DNA from: Cyanobium sp. E1_MAG_00006
Lineage (GTDB): Bacteria > Cyanobacteriota > Cyanobacteriia > PCC-6307 > Cyanobiaceae
Assembly (NCBI GenBank): GCA_027488975.1
Contig: JAIYAQ010000012.1
Span: 284,767-348,766, forward strand
Direction: 5' to 3'
Length of the DNA stretch: 64,000 nucleotides
Shown here: positions 18,297-27,405 of the stretch, in pieces
How positions within the stretch are numbered: position 1 is the first letter of the stretch
How the letters are laid out: each line of letters opens with the position of its first letter
Notes under the pieces: model-generated
What the model saw: only the letters and a program-made list of their open reading frames with translations
What the model was told of the DNA's origin: nothing
Databases searched by the model: none
Made by a program: the position numbers and the translations under genes

Positions 18297-19652
18297 TCAG
18301 CGGCCGGTGTCCAGTGCAGCCGGCACATTCGCGCTAGTTGGGTTGTACAGACTGGCCTTCTTGACAGAGCCTGCCGTCTTCAGCTGCTTCACCAGGGTGG
18401 ATTCAGCAACGCGGTACTGGCTGTCCTTCTTGGTGCCAAGGTCCTCAAGCCGCAGTTTCTGGGCATCATCCGGCGCGAGCTTGGCGCGCACATCGGGATC
18501 AATGCCGTGCTTGTGGATATCGCGGCCACTGGGGGTGAGGTACTTGGCGATGGTCACTGTCATGCCGGATCCATCGGCCAGCCCCCGCACCGACTGAACC
18601 AATCCCTTGCCGAAGGTCTTCTCACCCACCAGCACGGCGCGGTTGTTGTCCTGCAGAGCACCGGACAGGATCTCGCTGGCACTGGCGGAGCCCTCGTTCA
18701 CCAGAATCACGAGAGGGCGCTTGGTGAGGGCCCGGCCGTTGGCGCGCTTCACGTCCTGGATGCCATCCCGGGTCTTGGTGGACACGATCACCCCCTCGTC
18801 CAGCCACTGACGGGCGATGGCAACGCTGGCCATCAACAGACCGCCCGGGTTGCTGCGCAGGTCCAGCACGTATCCCTGGACATCCTTGCCCTCAAGATCC
18901 TTGACCGCGGCAGCCATGTCCTTGGCGGCGGTGGCGTTGAACTGCTTCAGGCGGATGTAGCCGATCTTTGTGCCATCGGCATTGGTGTTGATCTTGTGGT
19001 CAACGGCGTGCAGCTCAATACGCTCGCGCACCAGCGGCGTGTCGATCAGCTTGCCGGCGCGGCGCAGCTGGATGGTCACCTTGGTACCGGCCTGGCCGCG
19101 GATCAGCTTGACGGCGTCCTCGGTGCTCATGCCCTTGGTGCTCTTGCCGTCGATCTCCGTGATCACGTCCTTCGGCATCACACCGGCACGGGAGGCGGGT
19201 GATCCCTCGATCGGGCTCACCACCACCAGTTCCTTGGTGTCCTTGTCCAGGCTCAGCTGGATCCCCACCCCGGAGAGCTCGCCGGAGGTGTCGATCTGCA
19301 TCTCCTTGAACTCCCGCGGGTCCAGGAAACGGGTGTAGGGGTCATCCAGGCTGGCGAGCATGCCGCGGATGGCCTCATAGCTTTCCTTGGTGCTGCCGTA
19401 GCTCTTGGCCAGGACCTGCTTGCGCAGCGTGCGCCACTTATCAGACGTGTACTTGCCGTTGATATCCAGATAATCCCGGAAGACGATCTGCCAGGTCTGG
19501 TCGATCACCTCCTTGGGGCTGTCACTGATCAGGGAGGCGGCACCCGGCGCCAGCAGCGGAGGTGCCACCACGGCGGTCATCGCGCCGATCCCCACCAGCA
19601 GCAGCATCGGAGCCCGTCCAAGACCCCGCACCGAACCATCACCGCTGGCCAT
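18297..19652 (-). CDS. Carboxyl-terminal processing protease (S41 family)
   Basis: A 451-residue Ser/Lys protease exported through an N-terminal hydrophobic segment (residues 14-38). A PDZ domain covers about residues 115-200. The catalytic pair is visible as Ser324 in NEGSASASEI and Lys349 in GEKTFGKGLVQ, at the 25-residue separation seen in D1-processing proteases. Cyanobacteria carry CtpA, CtpB and CtpC. CtpA matures the D1 protein of photosystem II in the lumen, but which paralogue this is cannot be settled without a tree, so I give no symbol. It lies 131 bases downstream of the ispG stop, on the same strand. Confidence 0.93.
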   Translation of the reverse strand: MASGDGSVRGLGRAPMLLLVGIGAMTAVVAPPLLAPGAASLISDSPKEVIDQTWQIVFRDYLDINGKYTSDKWRTLRKQVLAKSYGSTKESYEAIRGMLASLDDPYTRFLDPREFKEMQIDTSGELSGVGIQLSLDKDTKELVVVSPIEGSPASRAGVMPKDVITEIDGKSTKGMSTEDAVKLIRGQAGTKVTIQLRRAGKLIDTPLVRERIELHAVDHKINTNADGTKIGYIRLKQFNATAAKDMAAAVKDLEGKDVQGYVLDLRSNPGGLLMASVAIARQWLDEGVIVSTKTRDGIQDVKRANGRALTKRPLVILVNEGSASASEILSGALQDNNRAVLVGEKTFGKGLVQSVRGLADGSGMTVTIAKYLTPSGRDIHKHGIDPDVRAKLAPDDAQKLRLEDLGTKKDSQYRVAESTLVKQLKTAGSVKKASLYNPTSANVPAALDTGR

Positions 19653-19783
19653 TCAGCGCGTCCCCGAAAGACTCTGATTTCACTCTGAAAGCTAATGCCC
19701 ATGGGCCGCCGTCCAGCGGCCGGGAAACCGGAAGAAAAGAGGGGGCTTGCCGGCCTGGTCTGAGGAGAGCGTCAGGGATCGAC

Positions 19784-21043
19784 TCAGGGATCGACCCAGC
19801 GGCCATCCTCCCGGATCAGGGCGATCAGGGCCTCAACGCCCTCCTGCTCCGGCACACGGCGGATCTCATCGCGGCCGCGGTACAGGGAGATCACACCGGG
19901 GGTCTTGCCCACGTAGCCGTAGTCGGCATCGGCCATCTCGCCAGGACCGTTGACGATGCAGCCCATCACGGCGATGTCGAGCCCCGTCAGATGGGCCGTG
20001 GCGCTGCGCACCTTATGCAGCACGTCCTCCAGATTGAAGAGCGTGCGGCCGCAGCTCGGGCAGGCCACGTACTCCACCATCGTCTTGCGCAGACCCAGGG
20101 CCTGAAGAATCGCGTAGCAGACAGGGATCTCCTTCTCCGGTGCTTCAGTGAGCGAGACACGGATCGTGTCGCCCAGGCCCTCGCTCAGCAGGGTGGCGAT
20201 GCCGGCGGTGCTCTTGATCCGGCCGTAGTCGCCGTCACCCGCCTCGGTGACACCCAGGTGCAGGGGGTAATGGAAACCCTCCGCGTCCATGCGGTCCGCC
20301 ATCATCCGGTAGGCGGCCAGCATCACCGGCGCCCGCGACGCCTTCATCGAGATGACGATGTTGTGGAAGTCGAGGCGGTCACAGATGCGAATGAACTCCA
20401 TCGCGCTCTCGACCATGCCCAGTGGTGTGTCGCCGTAGCGGAACAGCATCCGTTCCGCCAGGGAGCCGTGGTTCACGCCGATGCGCAAGGCCTTGTCCTG
20501 CTGCTTCAGCAGCTTCACCAGGGGTTCGAAGGTCTCGCTGATGCGATCGCCGATCGCCGCGATCTCGGCCTCACTGAATTCGGTGCGGTTGGGGTCGGGC
20601 TTGTCGAACACGAACAGGCCCGGATTGATGCGCACCTTGTCGACGTGCTGGGCCACCTCCAGGGCGATCTTCATGCCGTTGTGGTGCACATCCGCCACCA
20701 GCGGCACCGGCCGATAGGTGCTCTCCAGCCGCTGGCGGATCTCGCCCATGGCCCTGGCATGGGCAAGGGACGGCACGGTGACCCGCACGATCTCGCAGCC
20801 CGCCTCGTGCAGGCGGCGGATGCCGGCCGTGGCTCCCTCGATGTCGAGGGTGTCCTCATTAATCATCGACTGCACCACCACCGGGTGCTCGCTGCCCATC
20901 CAGACATCGCCCACGCGCACGCTGCGGGTCTTGCGGCGGCTGATGGTGGTGGCGTAGCGCGGATTGCTGGCCCAGGCTTCCAGCTGCGCTTGGCTCTGCG
21001 CCTGGGGGGCCTGGGCATCGGAGCGGGCCAGGGTACCGGTCAT
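19784..21043 (-). CDS. ispG: (E)-4-hydroxy-3-methylbut-2-enyl diphosphate synthase
   Basis: Iron-sulfur enzyme of the MEP isoprenoid pathway that converts MEcPP to HMBPP and so feeds carotenoid, phytol and quinone synthesis. The length from the ATG at 21043 is 419 residues. The TIM-barrel part includes [11 protein letters not shown] and [13 protein letters not shown]. The C-terminal 4Fe-4S ligands are visible as CPSCGR and, 30 residues later, [11 protein letters not shown] longer in-frame extension upstream covers the uracil-DNA glycosylase gene on the same strand and is not real. It probably shares a transcript with the glycosylase 41 bases upstream. Confidence 0.96.
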   Translation of the reverse strand: MTGTLARSDAQAPQAQSQAQLEAWASNPRYATTISRRKTRSVRVGDVWMGSEHPVVVQSMINEDTLDIEGATAGIRRLHEAGCEIVRVTVPSLAHARAMGEIRQRLESTYRPVPLVADVHHNGMKIALEVAQHVDKVRINPGLFVFDKPDPNRTEFSEAEIAAIGDRISETFEPLVKLLKQQDKALRIGVNHGSLAERMLFRYGDTPLGMVESAMEFIRICDRLDFHNIVISMKASRAPVMLAAYRMMADRMDAEGFHYPLHLGVTEAGDGDYGRIKSTAGIATLLSEGLGDTIRVSLTEAPEKEIPVCYAILQALGLRKTMVEYVACPSCGRTLFNLEDVLHKVRSATAHLTGLDIAVMGCIVNGPGEMADADYGYVGKTPGVISLYRGRDEIRRVPEQEGVEALIALIREDGRWVDP

Positions 21044-21084
21044 GGCGGCGGTCTCAGCGGGGCCGGAAGGTTGGTCAAAGCCTG

Positions 21085-21747
21085 TCACAGCGGGGCCGTC
21101 AGTTGGGCCAGGCGGCGCTGCACCTCCTGCAGATCTTGCCCGGTGAGCCACCTGGGCGACTCCGGCTCGAGCGAGCCGTGACGCAGCAGATAGGAGGGAT
21201 GGAAGATCGGCATCAGCCAGCGACCCTCCAGGCTGCCGCCCTCCCCGCGGCTCCACTGGCCGCGCAGCTTGGTGATGCCGCCCTTGATGCCCAACAGCCC
21301 CTCTACCGCAGTGGCACCCACCAGCAGGATCACGGCCGGATCCATCAGCTGGATCTGACGCTCCAGCCAAGGGCGGCAGGCCGCCATCTCCTGGGCCGTG
21401 GGCCTGCGGTTCTCCGGCGGCCGACACTTGACGATGTTGCAGACGTAGGCGTCGGTGTTGCTGTCGAGGCCGACGCTCTCAAGCAGGCGATCGAGCAGCT
21501 GACCGGATCGCCCCACGAAGGGCAGACCCTGCTCATCCTCCTGGGCGCCGGGCGCCTCGCCGATCAGCATCAGCCGGGCCCGCGGATTGCCGCGGCTCAC
21601 CACCGCGGTCCGTCGCCCATCCGCGAGGCTGCAGCAGCGGCAGCCCTCACAGTCGTGAGCCAGCACCTCCAGCTCCCTGGCCTGGAGAACGGCATCGACC
21701 GTTCCCGCACCGGCGCCCGGTTCAAACAGGGGAGCAGCGCTCATCAC
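21085..21747 (-). CDS. Uracil-DNA glycosylase, family 4 (iron-sulfur type)
   Basis: A 220-residue base-excision repair enzyme that removes uracil from DNA. The family 4 active-site motif [17 protein letters not shown] is present near residue 65, and the second motif [12 protein letters not shown] near residue 180. The four iron-sulfur cysteines can be placed in the CEGCRCC cluster, in [11 protein letters not shown] and in AACRPWL. The start may be the GTG at 21747 or the ATG three bases later. It follows the VOC-family gene by 20 bases and precedes ispG by 41, forming a minus-strand run of three. Confidence 0.93.
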   Translation of the reverse strand: MMSAAPLFEPGAGAGTVDAVLQARELEVLAHDCEGCRCCSLADGRRTAVVSRGNPRARLMLIGEAPGAQEDEQGLPFVGRSGQLLDRLLESVGLDSNTDAYVCNIVKCRPPENRRPTAQEMAACRPWLERQIQLMDPAVILLVGATAVEGLLGIKGGITKLRGQWSRGEGGSLEGRWLMPIFHPSYLLRHGSLEPESPRWLTGQDLQEVQRRLAQLTAPL

Positions 21748-21767
21748 GGGGCCGTGCTGGCGGGATC

Positions 21768-22169
21768 CTATGGGGAGTCAGCCAGGGCGGGCGTCACCAG
21801 CAGCAGCAGGGCATTGCCCTCTGGATCGGCGAGCCAGGCCTCCAGACCAAACGGCTCGCTCCGTGCAGGCTCCTGGAGAGTCGCCCCACGGGCGATGGCC
21901 GCTGCGATCCACTCCTCCAGCACTGGCCCTGCCCCGATGCGGCGCAGGCAGAGGGCCAGGCGGCCCGGCTGTCGCGGGCGTGGGCGGCTGGCCGAAGGCG
22001 TGTAGATCTCCAGAGGAGCGCCACCGGGCAGGGTCAGCAGCCAGTGGCTGGGCCCGAAACCGGGAGCTGGATCCTGCTCCAGCAGGGCCCCGTAGAAGCC
22101 GGCCAGTGCCGGGGCATCGTCCGCCGCGAGCACCACGCTGCCGGCGGGAGCAAGGGTGTGTGCAGCCAT
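21768..22169 (-). CDS. VOC superfamily (glyoxalase/bleomycin-resistance fold) protein
   Basis: A protein of 133 residues from the ATG at 22169; an earlier in-frame ATG at 22226 would add 19 unconvincing residues. The pattern of a single glyoxalase-like module is visible: VVLAADDAPALAGFYGALL near the start, a central RLALCLRRIG strand, and the C-terminal WLADPEGNALLLL signature. Substrate cannot be inferred. Such proteins are often metal-dependent lyases or dioxygenases, or drug binders. It heads the run with the glycosylase and ispG, and is divergent from the aminotransferase gene at 22290. Confidence 0.8.
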   Translation of the reverse strand: MAAHTLAPAGSVVLAADDAPALAGFYGALLEQDPAPGFGPSHWLLTLPGGAPLEIYTPSASRPRPRQPGRLALCLRRIGAGPVLEEWIAAAIARGATLQEPARSEPFGLEAWLADPEGNALLLLVTPALADSP

Positions 22170-22289
22170 CCAGGTTGCCGATCCGACCGAAAAAGTCTGG
22201 GCTGCAACAACCCAGCGGTGGTGCATGCGGCAGGATGCATGTAGTCCCTGGCACGTCTGCGCAGGGCCTGTCTCCTGTCGCTAGCGCCG

Positions 22290-23483
22290 ATGCTGCGCCC
22301 GCCGATGCCGCGCCCATTGACGCTCTCCGCCCGGGCCCAAGCGCTGCAGCCCTCCCTGACCCTGGCCATCGCCGCCCGTGCCAAAGCCCTCATGGCTGCC
22401 GGGGAGGACATCTGCAGCCTCAGCGCCGGCGAACCAGACTTCGACACTCCGGCCTTCATTCGCCAGGCGGCGGCCGAGGCCCTGGAAAACGGGCACACCC
22501 GCTATGGGCCAGCCGCCGGCGAACCGGCCCTGCGCGACGCGATCGCCACCAAGCTCAGCCAGGAGAACGGGGTCCCCACCCGCGGCGAGCAGGTTCTGGT
22601 GACCAATGGCGGCAAGCAGGCCCTGTACAACCTGTTCCAGGTACTGCTCGGCCCCGGCGATGAGCTGCTGCTGCCGGCCCCCTACTGGCTGAGCTACCCC
22701 GAGCTGGCTCGGCTGGCAGGCGCCTCGGTGCGGCTGATCCCCAGTTCAGCGGCCGAAGGCTTCCGGCTCGATGCCGATCGCCTCGAAGCCGCGATCAGCC
22801 CGGCCAGCAAGTTGCTGGTGCTGAACAGCCCCAGCAACCCCACCGGGATGGTGCTCAGCCGACCGGAACTGGAGGCGATCGCCGCCGTGCTGCGCCGCCA
22901 TCCGCAGGTGGCGGTGGTGTGCGATGAGATCTACGAATTCCTGCTGGCTCCCGGCCACGAGCACCACAGCTTCGCCGCCATGGCCCCAGACCTGGCCGAT
23001 CGGGTGTTCAACGTGAATGGATTTGCCAAGGGCTGGGCGATGACCGGCTGGCGCATCGGCTGGCTGGCCGGTCCAACCGAGGTGGTGAAGGCAGCGATCG
23101 CCCTGCAGAGCCAGAGCACCAGCAACGTGTGCAGTTTTGCTCAATTCGGCGCCTTGGCCGCCATCCGTGGCCCTCGCGCCTGCGTGCAGGCGATGGCCAC
23201 GCAGTTCAACGAGCGCCGGAGCCTGCTCAGCGAGGGCCTGCGCGCCATTCCCGGGCTGGGCCTCCTGCCTCCCGAGGGAGCCTTCTATGCCTTCCCGGAT
23301 GTGAGCAGCACGGGGCTGGACTCGATGAGCTTCTGCAACCGACTCCTGGAGGAGCAGGGGCTGGCGGTGGTGCCAGGGGTTGCCTTCGGCGACGACCACT
23401 GCATCCGCCTCTCCTGTGCAGCCTCCAACACCACCATCGAAGACGGCCTGGCCCGACTGCGGCGGTTCATCGCAGGCCTCTGA
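22290..23483 (+). CDS. Class I/II pyridoxal-phosphate aminotransferase (aspartate aminotransferase-like)
   Basis: A 397-residue fold-type I aminotransferase; a second ATG at 22305 is an alternative start. Visible are the N-terminal SAGEPDFDTP, TRYGPAAGEPALRDAI, NSPSNPTGMVL with the substrate-binding Asn, VVCDEIYE with the cofactor-binding Asp, and the Schiff-base Lys in NGFAKGWAMTGWRIGWL. The last is Ala-Lys where most relatives have Ser-Lys. The C-terminal Arg lies in CIRLSCA. Likely reaction: aspartate plus 2-oxoglutarate to oxaloacetate plus glutamate, though prephenate or other keto acids cannot be excluded. Confidence 0.9.
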   Translation: MLRPPMPRPLTLSARAQALQPSLTLAIAARAKALMAAGEDICSLSAGEPDFDTPAFIRQAAAEALENGHTRYGPAAGEPALRDAIATKLSQENGVPTRGEQVLVTNGGKQALYNLFQVLLGPGDELLLPAPYWLSYPELARLAGASVRLIPSSAAEGFRLDADRLEAAISPASKLLVLNSPSNPTGMVLSRPELEAIAAVLRRHPQVAVVCDEIYEFLLAPGHEHHSFAAMAPDLADRVFNVNGFAKGWAMTGWRIGWLAGPTEVVKAAIALQSQSTSNVCSFAQFGALAAIRGPRACVQAMATQFNERRSLLSEGLRAIPGLGLLPPEGAFYAFPDVSSTGLDSMSFCNRLLEEQGLAVVPGVAFGDDHCIRLSCAASNTTIEDGLARLRRFIAGL

Positions 23484-23578
23484 GACCGAACCCGGCCGCG
23501 AACGCTGCCGAGCGTTGCCGAACCCTGCCGTGGAAGCGCACGGGAGGCCCGGAGATCGGGCACGATCGAGAGGTCTGC

Positions 23579-24574
23579 ATGCTCTTCGCCTTGAAAGCCC
23601 GAGAACCTCTGACCGCCGTGCTGGCGGGCTTCGCCCTGACCTGCCTGCCGGCGGTCCTGCCGATCAACCCAGCCTCGAAGCCTGCGGGAAGCGCCACGTT
23701 GTCGGTGCTGCCGCGCGCCCAGGCCCAGACCAACCCCGCCAGCACCGCCAGTACCGCCAAGGTGCTGCGTATCAGCGCCATCCCCGATCAGAAGCCGGAG
23801 AAGCTGAACCGGCTCTACGGGCTGGTGGCCAACGAACTCAGCAAGCAGCTGGGCGTCACGGTGAAGTACGTGCCCGTGACCGACTACACCGCCGCCGTGA
23901 GCGCCTTCCGCACCGGTGATCTGGATCTTGTCTGGTTCGGTGGCCTCACCGGCGTGCAGGCGCGCCTCCAGAAACCCGGTGCGCGGGTCTTGGCCCAACG
24001 AGACATCGACGCCTCCTTCCACACGATCTTCATCGCCAGCACCCGCAGCGGGCTTCAGCCCTTCAACAACGTGAAGGGGCTGACGGAACTGAAGGGCAAG
24101 CGCTTCACCTTCGGCTCCGAGAGCTCCACCTCCGGTCGGCTGATGCCGCAGTATTTCCTCGGCAAGGCGGGCGTGAAGCTGAGCGACTTCGCCGGCGGTG
24201 CACCCGGTTTCAGTGGCAGCCATGACGCCACCATCGCCCTGGTGCAGAGCGGCGCCTACGACGCCGGCGCCGTGAACGCGCAGGTGTGGCGCTCCAGCCT
24301 CCGCGACGGCAAGGCCAACCGCTCCAAGGTGATCGCGATCTGGAAGACCCCCGGCTATCCCGACTACCACTGGATCGCCCAGCCCAATCTGGATCAACGC
24401 TTCGGCAAGGGCTTCACCACCAAGGTGCAGCAGGCCATCGTCAGCTGGCGCCCCTCCGATCCGGAGCAGAAGCAGATCCTCGGCCTGTTCGGTGCCCAGC
24501 AGTTCACCGACGCCAACGCCGCCGCCTACGGCCAGATCGAACAGGTGGGTCGGCAGATCGGCAAGATCCGCTGA
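23579..24574 (+). CDS. ABC transporter substrate-binding protein, selenate/phosphonate/phosphite (PhnD-like) type
   Basis: A 331-residue exported protein with a signal peptide (hydrophobic residues 11-30, probable cleavage after the Ala-rich stretch near residue 50). The mature protein opens with LRISAIPDQKPEKLNRLYG, then VPVTDYTAAVSAFRTGDLDL and VWFGGLTGVQAR. These are hallmarks of PhnD-like proteins and of the group annotated as putative selenate binders. Ligand choice among selenate, phosphite and phosphonates cannot be made by eye. The ATP-binding and permease genes follow in the same direction. An in-frame extension upstream to 23129 lies inside the aminotransferase gene and is not real. 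Confidence 0.9.
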   Translation: MLFALKAREPLTAVLAGFALTCLPAVLPINPASKPAGSATLSVLPRAQAQTNPASTASTAKVLRISAIPDQKPEKLNRLYGLVANELSKQLGVTVKYVPVTDYTAAVSAFRTGDLDLVWFGGLTGVQARLQKPGARVLAQRDIDASFHTIFIASTRSGLQPFNNVKGLTELKGKRFTFGSESSTSGRLMPQYFLGKAGVKLSDFAGGAPGFSGSHDATIALVQSGAYDAGAVNAQVWRSSLRDGKANRSKVIAIWKTPGYPDYHWIAQPNLDQRFGKGFTTKVQQAIVSWRPSDPEQKQILGLFGAQQFTDANAAAYGQIEQVGRQIGKIR

Positions 24575-24664
24575 CCTCCTGCACCCGCAGCGGCATGAAT
24601 CAGCCGGGAGTGGTTGAATCGGATCGAGACAGCATTCGCTGGAGCTCAGGCTCCCGCTATCGGC

Positions 24665-24898
24665 ATGGCCCTTCTGCTCGATCTGATTCTGCTCGCTGCC
24701 GGCCTGGTGCTCTGGCAGCGGAGCAGCAGCGAGGGCGATGAGGTCTGGTCGCTGTTCCTGCGCGGGCTGGCGGTGATCGATCTGTCCATGATCGCAATCG
24801 GCAACGGGGTGCTCTGGCTGGAGATTCCCCTGCTGCTGGGAGCCCTGGCCCTGCCGTCGGTGGCGCGGCTGGAGCGTCGCCGCCACGGCAGCCTCTGA
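24665..24898 (+). CDS. Small membrane protein between ABC transporter genes
   Basis: 77 residues from the ATG at 24665; a TTG 51 bases earlier would give 94. Two hydrophobic helices (MALLLDLILLAAGLVLW and LRGLAVIDLSMIAIGNGVLW, the latter running into IPLLLGALALP) make this a probable two- or three-pass membrane protein with a basic C-terminal end (ARLERRRHG). It sits between the substrate-binding protein and the ATPase of the importer, in the same direction, so it may be co-transcribed. No family is recognised. Its role in transport is inference from position. Confidence 0.6.
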   Translation: MALLLDLILLAAGLVLWQRSSSEGDEVWSLFLRGLAVIDLSMIAIGNGVLWLEIPLLLGALALPSVARLERRRHGSL

Positions 24899-24907
24899 GA
24901 TCGGACG

Positions 24908-24994
24908 ATGAATCCGCGCGGACCTGATCTCGTGGAAGTGGCCCTGGTGGGGGTGATCCTGGCGCTGATCGTGTTCCGGTTCACGCTCCCTTAG
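24908..24994 (+). CDS. Possible 28-residue transmembrane microprotein
   Basis: An ATG at 24908 opens 28 codons to a TAG at 24992. The product has a short polar N-terminus (MNPRGPDL) and one hydrophobic helix (VALVGVILALIVF) ending in RFTLP. It starts nine bases after the preceding small gene and ends 17 bases before the ATPase gene. Position, in-frame continuity and clear amphipathic composition support it. Length alone makes it uncertain, since a frame this short can arise by chance. Confidence 0.4.
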   Translation: MNPRGPDLVEVALVGVILALIVFRFTLP

Positions 24995-25011
24995 GCAGGC
25001 AGCATGGGGCC

Positions 25012-25791
25012 ATGAGCGCGTCAAGCCCCGCCAGCCCGCCGAACCCGGTGCTCGAACTGCGTGATATCCACGTGGCCGGCCGCGGCCAGCCGCGGCTGGA
25101 GGGCGTCTCGCTGACATTGGCCGCCGGCGAACGGGTGGCGCTGCTCGGCCCCAGTGGCGCCGGCAAAAGCACCCTGCTGGCGGTGGCCAACGGGCTGCTG
25201 GTTCCGCAGCGTGGCGCGGTGATCTGGGAGGGGCTGCCGCGGGCCCGCCAGGCCGGCCGCCGCCGCCGCCAGCAGGCGCGCATCGGCACCCTCTGGCAGG
25301 AGCTGCGCCTGATCGAGGAGCTCACGGTGCAGCAGAACCTCAACGCCGCGCGGCTGGCGCGCTGGAGCTGGCCACGCGCCCTGCTCAACCTGCTGCTGCC
25401 CCTGGAGAGCGAGGCCTGCGCCGCCGTGCTGCGCCGCATGGACCTGGATCCAGAACTGCTTAGTCAGCCGGTGACGGCCCTCTCCGGCGGCCAGCGCCAG
25501 CGGGTGGCCATGGCCCGGCTGCTGCGCCAGGAGCCGACGCTGCTGCTGGCCGATGAACCACTCGCCAGTCTCGATCCACGCCTGGCTGAGGAGCTGCTGG
25601 GGCTGCTGCTGCGGGAGGCCGAGGCGCCGCGGGCCCTGCTGCTGAGCCTGCACCGCCCCGATCTGCTCGCAGGCTTCGATCGAGCCATCGGTCTGCGCGG
25701 CGGCCGGCTGCAGTTCGACCTGCCCCTTCAGGCCATCCGGCCCGAGCAGCTGCAGGAGCTCTATGCCGGCAGCGGCGAGCTGGTGGCATGA
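25012..25791 (+). CDS. ABC transporter ATP-binding protein (PhnC-like)
   Basis: A 259-residue cytoplasmic ATPase energising the importer. Walker A is GPSGAGKSTLL near residue 45, the Q-loop lies in TLWQELRLIEELTV, the ABC signature is LSGGQRQRVAMARLL near residue 160, and Walker B is LLLADEPLASLD, followed by the H-loop LSLHRPDLL. An alternative ATG lies eight bases upstream in another frame and does not matter. Its TGA overlaps the ATG of the permease gene (ATGA), so translation of the two is coupled. Confidence 0.93.
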   Translation: MSASSPASPPNPVLELRDIHVAGRGQPRLEGVSLTLAAGERVALLGPSGAGKSTLLAVANGLLVPQRGAVIWEGLPRARQAGRRRRQQARIGTLWQELRLIEELTVQQNLNAARLARWSWPRALLNLLLPLESEACAAVLRRMDLDPELLSQPVTALSGGQRQRVAMARLLRQEPTLLLADEPLASLDPRLAEELLGLLLREAEAPRALLLSLHRPDLLAGFDRAIGLRGGRLQFDLPLQAIRPEQLQELYAGSGELVA

Positions 25792-27338
25792 GGCCAGCCC
25801 CACCCCTGCTGGTGTTGCTGCCGGCCCTGGTGCTGCTGCCGGTGCTGCTGATGCTGCCGCAGCTGCTGCACGGCGGCGGCTGGGACCTGATCGGTCAGTT
25901 CGCCTGGGCAGCGCTGACGCCCGCCACCGACCCGGTGGTGGTGCAGTCCCTGCTGCGGGGGCTGGGGATCACCGCGGGCATGGCACTGCTGGGCTGGGCG
26001 CTGAGCCTGTTGCTGGGACTCGGGCTCGGATTGCTGAGCTCCCGCCTGATCTGGCACACCCTCAGCGGCGCAGCGGCGCCGGCCGCATTGATCCGGCGCC
26101 TGCTGGCGCTGCCGCGCTCGATCCATGAACTGATCTGGGGCCTGCTGCTGCTGCAGTTGATCGGTCAGCGGCCGGCCGTAGCGGTCGTGGCCATCGCCAT
26201 CCCCTACGGCGCGCTGGTGGCTCGTGTGGTGAGCGACCTGCTCGATGCCCTGCCCACCCGCGGCCTGGAAGCCCTGCGCACGGCGGGCGCTCCTGCCACC
26301 GGCGCCCTGCTCACCGCCATCGGCCCGCCGCTGCTGCCAGGGGTGATCAGCTACAGCGGCTATCGGCTCGAATGTGCGCTGCGCAGCGCCACCTTGCTGG
26401 GGGTGTTCGGCCTGGGCGGCCTCGGCAATGAGCTGCTGCTCACCCTGCAGTCGTTGCAGTTCCATGAGCTCTGGAGCGGCCTGTGGCTGCTGCTGGCGGT
26501 GATGCTCACGCTCGAGAGCACGATCGCGCTGCTGCGACGGCGCTGGAGCATGCCCCGCCGCCTTGGCCTGGCCGCCGCCGCGGTGCCCGTGGGTTCACGT
26601 GGTCGGGAGATCCTGCTGGCCCTGGCGCTGCTGCTTCCCGTGCTGCTGCTGGTGGCCGGCGCGCTGGAGGTGAAGCCGACGGACCTGTTGCAGTGGCAGC
26701 CCCTGCCACCGCTGGCGCCCCAGGGCTGGGCGACGGCCCTGGCCCTGCCCTGGCCCAGCCTGATCGGCAGCACGCTGCTGCTCACCCTGATCGCCGCGGG
26801 ACTGGCGGTGGGGGCGGCTCCGCTGCTGCTGCTGGCGGTGGCCCCCTGGCCCTGGGGGCGGACTCTGCTGCAGCTCCTCTGGGCCTTCGGCCGCCTCTGG
26901 CCGCCACCGCTGACGGCGCTGCTGCTGCTGTTCGTGCTCCAGCCGGGTGTGATCGCCGCGGCCCTTGCCCTCGGCTTCCACAACCTGGGCATCCTGGGGC
27001 GCCTGCTGCTTGAGGGGTGCGAAGCGGCAGGCCCGGCCACGGAGCAGGCCCTGCTCTGCAGCGGCACCACCCCCAGGCTGGCCCTGCTCTACGGACGCTT
27101 CAGCGCCCTGGCGCGCACCTACCTGGCCTACGGCGCCTACCGCAGCGATGTGATCCTGCGGGAAACCGTGGTGGTGGGCCTGGTGGCCGGCAGCGGCCTG
27201 GGCAGCCAGCTGCGCGAGAGCTTGAGCGGCTTCGCCTGGGACCAACTCGCCGCGCTGCTGGCGGTCTATGCCCTGCTGACCCTGGTGGGGGAAGATCTGA
27301 GCGACCGCGGCCGCCAGCGCCTGCTCGGCACCGCCTGA
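25788..27338 (+). CDS. Fused double-domain ABC transporter permease (PhnE-like)
   Basis: 516 residues, about twice the length of a single PhnE permease, with two sets of transmembrane helices. The first half carries the cytoplasmic EAA-like loop EALRTAGAPATGALLTAIGP (near residues 160-180). The second carries EGCEAAGPATEQALLCSG (near 410-428), followed in each half by a strongly hydrophobic stretch. So one polypeptide supplies both permease units that normally form a dimer. The second half has the RSDVILRETVVVGLVAGSG motif common to PhnE C-termini. The start codon overlaps the ATPase stop. Substrate is as uncertain as for the binding protein. Confidence 0.88.
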   Translation: MRPAPPLLVLLPALVLLPVLLMLPQLLHGGGWDLIGQFAWAALTPATDPVVVQSLLRGLGITAGMALLGWALSLLLGLGLGLLSSRLIWHTLSGAAAPAALIRRLLALPRSIHELIWGLLLLQLIGQRPAVAVVAIAIPYGALVARVVSDLLDALPTRGLEALRTAGAPATGALLTAIGPPLLPGVISYSGYRLECALRSATLLGVFGLGGLGNELLLTLQSLQFHELWSGLWLLLAVMLTLESTIALLRRRWSMPRRLGLAAAAVPVGSRGREILLALALLLPVLLLVAGALEVKPTDLLQWQPLPPLAPQGWATALALPWPSLIGSTLLLTLIAAGLAVGAAPLLLLAVAPWPWGRTLLQLLWAFGRLWPPPLTALLLLFVLQPGVIAAALALGFHNLGILGRLLLEGCEAAGPATEQALLCSGTTPRLALLYGRFSALARTYLAYGAYRSDVILRETVVVGLVAGSGLGSQLRESLSGFAWDQLAALLAVYALLTLVGEDLSDRGRQRLLGTA

Positions 27339-27405
27339 GCCGGCCGCCTGCAGCCGCCTCTTTCAACCGCCCCCCCTGAGCCGGCAGCGCCGATCCTCCC
27401 CGCCC

